A DNA stretch of 5,973 bases from Chloroflexota bacterium (GCA_023424355.1 JAFAEA010000190.1:1-5973), one strand, 5' to 3'; counted from the stretch's first letter, positions 1 through 5,627 are shown. The notes: generated from the letters alone by a model not told the origin. A program made the numbers and translations.

Positions 1-12
1 ATTGAAAGCCGT

Positions 13-28
13 GGTGGTTCGCTCCACC
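13..28 (-). other. Small hairpin directly after the YCII gene stop
   Basis: Immediately downstream of the TAA stop at 29-31 the minus strand reads GGTGG, a six-base loop, then CCACC. This is a five-base-pair GC-rich stem. No T-run follows within the 12 bases left in the window, so it does not meet the rule for an intrinsic terminator. It could be a weak 3' end structure or chance. Confidence 0.3.
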
Positions 29-373
29 TTATCCGATAATCGGTCGAAGCTCGCAGGCACCCTGATTTGGAATTTGCCGTGCCGCAGCCAGAGCCAGATC
101 AGCATGTTCACATTTGATGACCACCAATCCATTCAGGCGTACATCGCTGGCGTGGATTGGTCCGTCAGTAACCACCCATACCCCTGCGTCGAGGCGGAGA
201 GTGGTTGCGGTTTCCGCCGGGAAAACCTGTTCTCCGACAAGAATCTCCACGTTGTTGGCATCGCACCAATGGCGAAAGTCGTCCGTTGGCATGAGTGCCC
301 GCTGTGGAATTGGGGATGTCACGCCTTCCGATGGTGCCGAAGCAGTGTCGTAAAGCGTGAGCAAATACTTCAT
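29..373 (-). CDS. YCII/DGPF-domain family protein (114 aa)
   Basis: A small soluble protein of the YCII-related/DGPF family, a ferredoxin-like alpha-beta fold whose biochemical role is mostly undefined. The sequence shows the typical opening MKYLLTLYD (residues 1-9), the middle segment GEQVFPAETATTLRL (47-61), and the family hallmark VVTDGP at 67-72, followed by GLVVIKC (82-88) and a closing ELRPI (108-112). The hallmark DGPF is DGPI here. Length is normal for a single-domain member. The frame can be extended to a TTG at 403, but the ATG at 373 has a strong Shine-Dalgarno six bases upstream and begins exactly where family members begin, so I chose 373. It lies 85 nt downstream of the MFS gene stop, on the same strand, with its own candidate promoter and palindrome between. 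Members of this family often sit beside ECF sigma factors; none is visible here. Family assignment is fairly sure; function is unknown. Confidence 0.85.
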   Translation of the reverse strand: MKYLLTLYDTASAPSEGVTSPIPQRALMPTDDFRHWCDANNVEILVGEQVFPAETATTLRLDAGVWVVTDGPIHASDVRLNGLVVIKCEHADLALAAARQIPNQGACELRPIIG

Positions 374-379
374 GGGCAG

Positions 380-386
380 CTCCTCC
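380..386 (-). promoter_or_regulatory. Ribosome binding site that fixes the YCII start
   Basis: The minus strand reads GGAGGAG with six bases to the ATG at 373-371. This near-perfect Shine-Dalgarno decides for the 114-residue start over the upstream in-frame TTG at 403. Confidence 0.85.
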
Positions 387-395
387 GCAAAATCG

Positions 396-421
396 ATGAA
401 CAACGCTTGCTGTTCATGATA
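396..421 (-). promoter_or_regulatory. Candidate -10 box and overlapping palindrome upstream of the YCII gene
   Basis: Positions 396-402 (ATGAACA) and 411-417 (TGTTCAT) are perfect inverted repeats with an eight-base spacer. On the minus strand the right arm overlaps TATCAT (416-421), a five-of-six match to the -10 consensus; the best -35 at 17 bases (TTTCTG, 439-444) is poor. The palindrome would therefore cover -10 to the transcription start, which is where a repressor operator would sit. The same sequence could fold as an RNA hairpin after the MFS gene; it is followed by only ATTTTG, so termination would be weak. Repeat arms are directly seen; operator function is inferred. Confidence 0.4.
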
Positions 422-458
422 GTGACGAACGGCCTATCCAGAAATCGACAGGGAATTG

Positions 459-1751
459 TTAACTTGTAGCAGGCACAGTAGCGATCGGCGTGGGATCTGG
501 CTTTGGTACGCGGATAATCATGATCATGAACGCCGCGATCACGGCCATCGCGCCGGCCACATAGAAGGCCATCACGTAATCCCCGGTGATGGTGCGCGTG
601 TATCCCGCCAGCCAGGCAATCAGTGCTGCACCCACCTGATGCGCGCTAAACACCCAGCCATACACCACAGATCCCTTGCCGGGTCCGAAGATCTGCTGAC
701 ACAGCTGCACCGTTGGCGGCACGGTGGCCACCCAATCCAGCCCGTAAAACACGATGAAGGCGATGAGCCCGAAGTTGATATTACCGAGCACATGCGTCAG
801 CGCCATCAGGCTGAGTCCACGGAAGAAGTAGTAGCCAAACAGCAGCTTGCGGGGATCAATTCTGTCCGTCAGCCAGCCGGAACCAATGGTGCCGATCACA
901 TCGAAGATACCGATGACGGCGAGCAGATTCGCGGCTGCGACCTCGCTCATGCCGTGATCGTGTCCGGCAGGAATGAGATGCGTGCCGATGAGACCGTTCG
1001 TAGTGGCACCACATACAAAGAACGTGATGCTGAGCACCCAGAAATCGACGGTGCGGCTGGCTTCGGCCAGTACACTCCAGGCCACCTTAATCGGATTCTG
1101 GGTGAGACGGGGAACCTCATCGCCATCGGGCGATCCCAGCCGGGTGAGTCCGAGATCGGAGGGGCGATCTCGCAGGAAGATGAACGCCACTGGCACCACC
1201 GCCAGACTCATGATCGCGATGGTGATGGAAACGGCCTTCCAGCCGTGATTGGATGCCTGCCAGGCGATCATCGGCAGGAAGATGAGCTGACCAGTGGCGC
1301 TGGCGGCGGTGAGAGCGCCCATCGCCAGGCCACGCTTGGCCACAAACCATCTGCTCACTACGGTGGCGGCCAGCACAGTCGCCATCGATCCGGATCCGAG
1401 TCCCACCATCACACCCCAGGTGAGGTAGAGATGCATCGGTTGCGTCATTACCAGAGTCAGCAACGCTCCGGCCGAGATGGTGAGGAGTGCGATGGATACC
1501 ACCACCCGCATGGGGAACCGCTCCATAAGCGCAGCGGCAAACGGACCCATAAAACCGTAAAGCACCAGATTGATGCTGACTGCGAGCGAGATCTGGCCAC
1601 GATCCCAGCCGAACGCATCCTGTAGTGGCACCATCAGCACACCGGGTGCGGATCGGAATCCTGAGGCACCAAGCAGGATGATGAACACCACGCCGAACAT
1701 GATCCAGGCATAGTGCGCGTTTTTCGCGAAGGGTATGCGTGGTGCGGTCAT
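459..1751 (-). CDS. MFS transporter, monocarboxylate/oxalate-formate antiporter-like (430 aa)
   Basis: An inner-membrane major facilitator superfamily transporter with about twelve hydrophobic segments: roughly 15-36, 53-75, 82-102, 108-132, 141-164, 172-193, then a polar central loop (194-235), and 236-259, 270-294, 301-320, 325-347, 361-384, 391-413. Visible family features are FGWDRGQISLAVSIN (47-61) before helix 2, the glycine-rich GVMVGLGSGSMA stretch (113-124), SRWFVAKRGLAMG (133-145) entering helix 5, and GWLTDRIDPRK (292-302), the MFS G-x-L-x-D-R-x-x-K loop between helices 8 and 9. These resemble the monocarboxylate and oxalate/formate antiporter branch, so a small organic anion is the likely substrate, but substrate cannot be read from sequence. 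The ATG overlaps the marR stop as ATGA, so translation is probably coupled; no good Shine-Dalgarno precedes it. Length is full for the family and the TAA at 461-459 is intact. Confidence 0.9.
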   Translation of the reverse strand: MTAPRIPFAKNAHYAWIMFGVVFIILLGASGFRSAPGVLMVPLQDAFGWDRGQISLAVSINLVLYGFMGPFAAALMERFPMRVVVSIALLTISAGALLTLVMTQPMHLYLTWGVMVGLGSGSMATVLAATVVSRWFVAKRGLAMGALTAASATGQLIFLPMIAWQASNHGWKAVSITIAIMSLAVVPVAFIFLRDRPSDLGLTRLGSPDGDEVPRLTQNPIKVAWSVLAEASRTVDFWVLSITFFVCGATTNGLIGTHLIPAGHDHGMSEVAAANLLAVIGIFDVIGTIGSGWLTDRIDPRKLLFGYYFFRGLSLMALTHVLGNINFGLIAFIVFYGLDWVATVPPTVQLCQQIFGPGKGSVVYGWVFSAHQVGAALIAWLAGYTRTITGDYVMAFYVAGAMAVIAAFMIMIIRVPKPDPTPIATVPATS

Positions 1752-2215
1752 GTGCGGGTACCTGCTACTTTGGCGGATTCGCCCAGTGATTCCAGTTCAG
1801 AAATGAGCTCCGTGAGATGTTGCAAACCTTGGTCGCTTTCGATCCGATCCTGAACGGCACGCCAGTGAGGTCTGGCTGTCACCAGCATTTCAGTGCCGGA
1901 TTCGGTCAGGCGAATCAGGCGCTTGCGGCGATCATCGGCCTGCGTGAATGTGACGAAGCCTGCGGCTTCCAGCTGATCCAGGTTCCGACTCATGGTGGTG
2001 CGGTCCATCGCTTGTGCATCGGCGAGGCGAGATGCGGTGACATCTTCTGGCGCTCGACTGATCAATGACAGCAGGGAGTATTGCTGCGTGGTGAGTCCAA
2101 ACGGTCGAAGCGCATCATCATAAATGCGATTGATGGCGCGGTCCGCCCGTCGCAAGGCCGTGGCATAGCATCGCGTTTTGGTCCACGAATCGTCCTGTGG
2201 TGGCTGTTTGGTCAT
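1748..2215 (-). CDS. MarR-family transcriptional regulator (155 aa)
   Basis: A winged-helix regulator, expected to act as a dimer that binds a palindromic operator and releases it on ligand binding or oxidation. The N-terminal dimerisation helix (about 12-37) leads into LTTQQYSLLSLI (41-52). The recognition helix region is ASRLADAQAMDRTTMSRNLDQLEAAG (61-86), and the wing carries the conserved DDRRKR (94-99) and LTESG (103-107). Cys16 lies at the start of the first helix, close to but not exactly aligned with the redox cysteine of OhrR, so redox sensing is only possible. The ATG is preceded in frame by a TAA 21 bases upstream, which fixes the start; the only ribosome-site candidate is a GGGG at 2224-2227. 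It is first in a two-gene unit with the overlapping MFS gene and very likely controls that unit and itself. Family certain; ligand unknown. Confidence 0.93.
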   Translation of the reverse strand: MTKQPPQDDSWTKTRCYATALRRADRAINRIYDDALRPFGLTTQQYSLLSLISRAPEDVTASRLADAQAMDRTTMSRNLDQLEAAGFVTFTQADDRRKRLIRLTESGTEMLVTARPHWRAVQDRIESDQGLQHLTELISELESLGESAKVAGTRT

Positions 2216-2231
2216 TCTTTTTGCCCCGCAT

Positions 2232-2254
2232 GATTAGGTGTATCTACAACAATC
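2232..2254. promoter_or_regulatory. Candidate MarR operator
   Basis: Just inside the predicted transcription start of marR lies an imperfect palindrome: on the minus strand GTTGTA-GA-TACACC (2250-2237; five of six arm bases match), flanked by perfect outer arms GATT and AATC (2254-2251 and 2235-2232). The inner and outer symmetry axes differ by half a base. Position immediately downstream of the -10 box is classic for MarR autorepression. Sequence symmetry is seen; binding is inferred. Confidence 0.4.
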
Positions 2255-2256
2255 TC

Positions 2257-2285
2257 ATCATATGGGAACCACTGGGAACTGGGAA
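2257..2285 (-). promoter_or_regulatory. Predicted sigma70-type promoter for marR-MFS
   Basis: On the minus strand TTCCCA (2285-2280, four of six to TTGACA) is separated by exactly 17 bases from TATGAT (2262-2257, five of six to TATAAT). Transcription would start near 2250, leaving about a 35-base leader to the marR ATG. TGGGAA occurs three times in a row on the plus strand (2263-2268, 2273-2278, 2280-2285), so the -35 and the spacer consist of short direct repeats. Confidence 0.45.
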
Positions 2286-2304
2286 GCATTTGCCCGAGAT
2301 TGCG

Positions 2305-2333
2305 GAATGCGGTCCTCCTGGAGGACCACATTC
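2305..2333 (-). terminator. Strong hairpin after proS, terminator-like but without a T-run
   Basis: Arms GAATG-x-GGTCCTCC (2305-2318) and GGAGGACC-x-CATTC (2320-2333) are inverted repeats with a single C/A mismatch and a one-base axis, giving about a 12-pair stem with a three-base loop. It begins nine bases after the proS TGA. On the minus strand the following bases are CGCAATCTCGG, so there is no U-tract and it is not a classical intrinsic terminator. It may protect the proS mRNA 3' end, assist factor-dependent termination, or insulate the marR promoter. Structure is clear; role is inferred. Confidence 0.55.
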
Positions 2334-2342
2334 TCCTCGAAA

Positions 2343-3596
2343 TCAGGCTGAAATCGCGGGTTGCAGGCGTGCGAACAGCTCTTCGATAGAGATCAGTTCC
2401 TGCTCGCCGGTGCGCTGTTTTACCTCGACTTTGCCTTCGCCGAGAGTTCTCGCCGAAATCACGACCCGCCACGGCAGGCCGATAAGATCCGCATCCTTGA
2501 ACTTGATTCCGGCCGAAACATCTCGATCGTCCCACAACACCCGGATTCCTCGCTGGTTCAGGTTACGGTAGAGCGATTCTGCCTGGTCCAGCACAGAGCT
2601 ATCGCCTCCAAGGCTGGCGAGGTGAACACGCGCCGGCGCGATGGCTTCTGGCCAGATGATGCCTTTGTCATCGTGGAACTTCTCCACGATCACACCCATC
2701 AGCCGCGTGATGCCGATGCCATAGCATCCCATCACCGGGAACCGCTTTTTCTCGTCCCGTCCAATAAATCCGAGGTCGAAATCCTTGCCGTATTTCTGGC
2801 CGAGATCGAACACATTGCCAACCTCGGAGGCACGACCCTGGAGGAGTTTGCCAGTGCCGCATTTCGGGCAGGGGGCGTTTTCCTTTAGCTCGGAAATTTC
2901 TACATTAATGCAGTAATTGCACGAATCGCAGTAGAGAATATCGTCCTCGCCGGCATCGGTGAGCACCATGAATTCATAGGAGATTTTCTGGGAGAACGAT
3001 CCGCCGGATGCTTCTGTCACGCGAGCATCGAGCCCGAGGCGTTGATAGATGCGGAGATACGCCTCCTTGGCGATGGCGTAGAAGCGATCAAAATCGGCCT
3101 GATCCTCGTGGAAGCTGTACATGTCCTTCATCAGGAACTCGCGGCCACGCATCACACCGGATTTCGATCGCAGCTCATCGCGGAACTTCCAGCCAACCTG
3201 ATACACATGCTGTGGAAGATCGCGGTACGTGTTCACCCGGCTCATCACCAGTGGTGTCACAACTTCCTCTTCGGATTGACCCAGTGCGTATTCCCGGCCG
3301 GTGCGGCTCTCCAATTTGAACAGCACATCGATGGAATCCCAGCCGCCGGTCTGCATCCAATTGCTCTTCGGGTGCATCATCGGCATCAGAAGTTCCTGAC
3401 CACCAATCGCATCCATCTCTTCTCGCACGATATCCGAGATGTTTTGCAGCACCTTCAGGCCTAAAGGCAGATAGGTATAGGCACCGGCCATCAACTTCTC
3501 CACAAATCCTGCGCGGGTAAGGAGATCGGCGTTAGCGGTGACTTCGTCTTTCGGACCATTGCGAGTGGTTTTCCCGAAAAGGGTGGAGTATTTCAT
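2343..3596 (-). CDS. proS: Prolyl-tRNA synthetase, short form without the INS editing domain (417 aa)
   Basis: Cytoplasmic class II aminoacyl-tRNA synthetase that charges tRNA-Pro with proline using ATP. Class motif 1 region is at LPLGLKVLQ through MPMMHP (43-76), motif 2 is FRDE with RGREFLMKDMYSFH (138-163), and motif 3 is GCYGIGITRLMG (290-301). The C-terminal anticodon-binding domain runs from about 320 to the end, with VLWDDRD and GLPWRVVIS. Canonical bacterial enzymes are about 570 residues because an INS editing domain of about 180 residues lies between motifs 2 and 3; here only about 45 residues remain (217-262), carrying CDSC (223-226) and CPKC (243-246), a four-cysteine zinc-ribbon pattern. 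The frame opens earlier, with a GTG at 3638, but the ATG at 3596 starts the conserved MKYSTLFGKT and has AAGAGAAG just upstream, so I chose it. It lies 99 nt downstream of the exporter gene. Identity is very sure. Confidence 0.97.
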   Translation of the reverse strand: MKYSTLFGKTTRNGPKDEVTANADLLTRAGFVEKLMAGAYTYLPLGLKVLQNISDIVREEMDAIGGQELLMPMMHPKSNWMQTGGWDSIDVLFKLESRTGREYALGQSEEEVVTPLVMSRVNTYRDLPQHVYQVGWKFRDELRSKSGVMRGREFLMKDMYSFHEDQADFDRFYAIAKEAYLRIYQRLGLDARVTEASGGSFSQKISYEFMVLTDAGEDDILYCDSCNYCINVEISELKENAPCPKCGTGKLLQGRASEVGNVFDLGQKYGKDFDLGFIGRDEKKRFPVMGCYGIGITRLMGVIVEKFHDDKGIIWPEAIAPARVHLASLGGDSSVLDQAESLYRNLNQRGIRVLWDDRDVSAGIKFKDADLIGLPWRVVISARTLGEGKVEVKQRTGEQELISIEELFARLQPAISA

Positions 3597-3695
3597 CGTC
3601 TTCTCTTGGCGTGGAGGTGGTTTCACCCACGGAAGCACACTCTGGGCGGCTTCTGTGAGGACCTTCCTCTCGAATATTTCAAAAGGCTAACAGGT
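3597..3695 (-). promoter_or_regulatory. Structured proS leader with in-frame proline-rich coding potential
   Basis: The 99 bases between the exporter stop and the proS ATG hold two possible RNA hairpins: GAGG/CCTC (3669-3657, loop AAGGT) and CGTGG/CCACG (3631-3610). The second competes with an inner GGTG-AAAC-CACC fold (3627-3616). The last 42 bases are also open in the proS frame, from GTG at 3638, and would encode LPWVKPPPRQEKT before Met1, with prolines at CCG, CCA, CCT and CCA. No Shine-Dalgarno stands at a normal distance from that GTG; AGGAAGG (3668-3662) is 23 bases away. No clear promoter is visible, so read-through from the exporter gene is possible. Confidence 0.35.
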
Positions 3696-4937
3696 TCAAT
3701 CCACCTCGCGAAGTGGCGTGAAAAGCCAAAGGTACGGCACATACGCGATCACCAACATCCCGCAAATCGCGATTGCCCACTGCACACCCACGAAGTTCGC
3801 CAACGTTCCGGCGATGAGCCCGCCGATGGGCGAGAGTCCCCAGATCATGGAATACGTTGCCGAAACCCGACCGCGGTACTCATCATCGACCGTCGTTTGG
3901 ATGAGGGTGTCGTTCATGGTGCTGTATGTGCCGTAAAGGAATCCCACCATAAGAATGAGTCCCAGCGAATACAGCAGGCTCGATGACAGCCCGAAGATGA
4001 TGAGTGTGGCACCAAACAGCAGCACACCGACCACCACCACCATGCCTCTTCCACGCATGCCGCTCATGCGAGCGACCAGCAACGTGCCGAGGAGCGATCC
4101 GATGCCGTTGCCGCTCAGCAGATAGCCGAGCCCCTCGCTACCCATTTCCAGCACATCGCTGGCGAACGCCGGCGCCATGGTGACATAGCTCATACCCAGC
4201 ATGATCGGCACGATATCGACACTCAACATCGCCCGAATCTGCTTGTGCTCCCAGATATAGCGATACCCTTCGCGCAGATTGCTCCATGCCGATCCGCTAT
4301 TCGCGCGCACGACTGGACGTCGGTTTTGTGGCATCACCACCAGCATGGCGATAAATGGAAGCAGCGCCACGGCATACACCCCGAAGCACCACATCACTCC
4401 GACCAATCCAATCAGCCATCCTCCCAGGGATGGACCAATCACACGCGCACCATTGAACGATGCCGCATTGATGGCTACGGCACTCTGCATCAGCCGTCTT
4501 TCAACCAGAGTCGGTACCAGTGCCATGCGCGCGGGCCAATCGAACGAGGCCGCCGTGCCCATCACGAAACCAATCAGCACCAGATGCCAGAACTCCACGA
4601 CATCTGTGCCGATGAGCACCATCAGCAGCAGCATGCCGATGATGTAGACGATCTGAATGGCGATCAGCAACTTGCGGCGATCCACGCGATCGAGGAGCGC
4701 TGCCGCAACCGGACCAAAAATGATCTCCGGTGCTACCTGGGCGAAGCTCATGAGTCCGAGTTTGAACGGATCTCCGGTGATGTCGTACACCAGATATCCC
4801 ATGGCGGTGACGCGCACCATCATGCCGGTCATGGAAAGCGCGTACGCGGAAATGTATCTCGCGAAAAACGCATCCTTCAGCGCTGCGAATCCTGTTTCGC
4901 GCGGGGCGGGATATTCTGCTGGAGCTTCAACGGTCAC
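3696..4937 (-). CDS. MFS exporter, DHA3/EntS-like (MFS_3) family (413 aa)
   Basis: An inner-membrane proton-coupled exporter of the drug/siderophore efflux type (DHA3; relatives include EntS). The family signatures are clear: LGLMSFAQVAPEIIFGPVAAAL (60-81) followed by the D-R-x-D-R-R-K loop (83-89), SFDWPARMALVPTLVERR (131-148) and ARVIGPSLGGWLIG (164-177), the amphipathic REGYRYIWEHKQIR segment (222-235) at the central loop, and DDEYRGRVSATYSM (351-364) before helix 11. About eleven to twelve hydrophobic segments are visible and both ends are complete. The start is GTG, supported by a well-placed Shine-Dalgarno. It is divergent from the plus-strand gene at 5091, with 153 bases between, and is followed by proS on the same strand after a 57-base gap to the proS reading frame's GTG or 99 bases to its ATG. 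Substrate cannot be told from sequence, and nothing nearby suggests siderophore synthesis. Confidence 0.92.
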   Translation of the reverse strand: MTVEAPAEYPAPRETGFAALKDAFFARYISAYALSMTGMMVRVTAMGYLVYDITGDPFKLGLMSFAQVAPEIIFGPVAAALLDRVDRRKLLIAIQIVYIIGMLLLMVLIGTDVVEFWHLVLIGFVMGTAASFDWPARMALVPTLVERRLMQSAVAINAASFNGARVIGPSLGGWLIGLVGVMWCFGVYAVALLPFIAMLVVMPQNRRPVVRANSGSAWSNLREGYRYIWEHKQIRAMLSVDIVPIMLGMSYVTMAPAFASDVLEMGSEGLGYLLSGNGIGSLLGTLLVARMSGMRGRGMVVVVGVLLFGATLIIFGLSSSLLYSLGLILMVGFLYGTYSTMNDTLIQTTVDDEYRGRVSATYSMIWGLSPIGGLIAGTLANFVGVQWAIAICGMLVIAYVPYLWLFTPLREVD

Positions 4938-4943
4938 TCTGAT

Positions 4944-4950
4944 TCACCTC
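4944..4950 (-). promoter_or_regulatory. Ribosome binding site supporting the GTG start of the exporter
   Basis: The minus strand reads GAGGTGA, with six bases to the GTG at 4937-4935. This good Shine-Dalgarno confirms a non-ATG start for the exporter gene. Confidence 0.75.
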
Positions 4951-5039
4951 TGCATCAATGCTTTGCAGTATCTATCATCGGTTGGTCACTTGGTGTCCGC
5001 AATCTCGGGCAGAATGGCTGCGGATCGCAGAGGCGATGA

Positions 5040-5059
5040 TGCTACAATGTCCGTACGGA
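5040..5059 (+). promoter_or_regulatory. Extended -10 promoter with a perfect palindrome at the start site
   Basis: TGCTACAAT (5040-5048) matches the extended -10 consensus TGnTATAAT except for one base; no convincing -35 is present, as is usual for extended -10 promoters. Two bases later comes the perfect ten-base palindrome TCCGTACGGA (5050-5059), centred on the expected start near 5055, and then a partial repeat, TCCGTGGA (5062-5069). This fits an operator controlling the gene at 5091. Promoter is fairly well supported; the operator is inferred. Confidence 0.5.
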
Positions 5060-5090
5060 AATCCGTGGAGTTTGGGGAGTTTTCGGTATC

Positions 5091-5519
5091 ATGGCATTTG
5101 TTCTTCGCAAGTACGCAAAAACCGGGAGTAAGGTTCTGGATGGTCGCCGATTCGCGCCCATGGCTCCTGGAGCTATTCAGAGTCCGCAGCAGCCTGGCCA
5201 GTTGCCAGATGTAAGCAGTGTTCCCGAGCGCGGCGTGCTGCCGGTGCCGATTCCGGCTGAAGGTCCTCGCCGTCCCGCCACCCAGTACCTCACCGCGCAA
5301 GAGATTCTGCACGTGTGGGATGCCACCGGCAAGGATGTGCTGGATCCGGAGCGATTTGTGCAGGCTCCTCCGAGCTATGAAGAAACGCGCAAGGCCCTGC
5401 CATGGCAGCGCAAACCGGTTCGCCCCATAGCTGGCTACGCTCTCAGCGTGAGTGGTGCCCGCCTCAGCGAGCAGCTCGCTGCCCTGGCTGCAGAATCCGA
5501 AACCGCCGAAGCCGAGTAA
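5091..5519 (+). CDS. Hypothetical proline-rich protein (142 aa)
   Basis: I do not recognise a family. The start ATG has a GGGGAG 11 bases upstream, a rather long spacing, and an extended -10 promoter ahead of that. The product has no signal peptide, no membrane segment and no cysteine. Three parts can be seen: a basic N-terminus (MAFVLRKYAKTGSKVLDGRR, 1-20); a proline-rich, probably disordered stretch (about 23-63) with PMAPGAIQSPQQPGQLP and PVPIPAEGP; and a more ordered region from about 65, with YLTAQEILHVWDATGKDVLDPERF (66-89), then a second proline/basic patch LPWQRKPVRP (103-112), and an acidic alanine/glutamate-rich tail ending AESETAEAE. The alternation of basic head, proline linker and acidic tail suggests a binding or scaffolding protein rather than an enzyme, but this is inference. 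Codon use, ribosome site, promoter and the terminator after it make it a real gene. Confidence 0.8.
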   Translation: MAFVLRKYAKTGSKVLDGRRFAPMAPGAIQSPQQPGQLPDVSSVPERGVLPVPIPAEGPRRPATQYLTAQEILHVWDATGKDVLDPERFVQAPPSYEETRKALPWQRKPVRPIAGYALSVSGARLSEQLAALAAESETAEAE

Positions 5520-5542
5520 TCCGGCACCAACATCGCACCTTC

Positions 5543-5583
5543 ATCGACCCGACGACATCATCTCGTCGGGTCGATTTGTTTTT
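5543..5583 (+). terminator. Rho-independent terminator
   Basis: A perfect 13-base-pair stem, ATCGACCCGACGA (5543-5555) with TCGTCGGGTCGAT (5563-5575), encloses a seven-base loop and is followed at once by TTGTTTTTG (5576-5584). It lies 23 bases after the stop of the 142-residue gene and ends its transcription. It is the clearest intrinsic terminator in the window. Confidence 0.95.
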
Positions 5584-5600
5584 GTGATGTGAAAGCCGCG

Positions 5601-5627
5601 TAGACCCACGGTAGAGCGTGCTACTAT
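5601..5627 (+). promoter_or_regulatory. Predicted extended -10 promoter for the right-edge gene
   Basis: TGCTACTAT (5619-5627) has the TGn extension and a four-of-six -10 hexamer. A weak -35, TAGACC (5601-5606, four of six), stands 15 bases before the hexamer. Transcription would start near 5634, about 34 bases before the ATG at 5668. Seven of the nine bases from the TG onward match the promoter at 5040-5048, so the two plus-strand genes may use the same promoter type. Confidence 0.45.

Noticed and set aside
403..403. Upstream TTG start giving a 124-residue YCII protein
   Set aside because: The strong Shine-Dalgarno at 380-386 and the family's usual MKYLL start favour position 373; the extension would also be encoded by the palindrome.
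456..1625. Long plus-strand open frame of 389 codons antisense to the MFS gene
   Set aside because: It is very rich in His, Arg and Gly with no family match, has no ribosome site, and lies opposite a clear transporter gene; it arises from the codon bias of the real gene.
3608..3632. T-box-like sequence in the proS leader (GGGTGAAACCACC against the consensus GGGTGGAACCGCG)
   Set aside because: Ten of 13 bases match, but the conserved UGGN bulge that would pair with the tRNA acceptor end is broken, there is no room for a stem I with a specifier loop in the 99-base gap, and no terminator hairpin follows.
3696..4937. Siderophore or antibiotic gene cluster suggested by the EntS-like exporter
   Set aside because: No biosynthetic, receptor or iron-uptake gene lies beside it; the neighbour is housekeeping proS.
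4245..5039. Plus-strand open frame of 264 codons antisense to the exporter gene
   Set aside because: Same low-complexity His/Gln-rich composition, no ribosome site and no recognisable domain; a shadow of the exporter gene.
4938..5039. Promoter for the exporter gene (TAGATA/GATACT near 4965-4975 on the minus strand)
   Set aside because: A weak -10-like hexamer is present, but no -35 stands at a proper spacing, so I cannot support a site, though one must exist in this divergent region.
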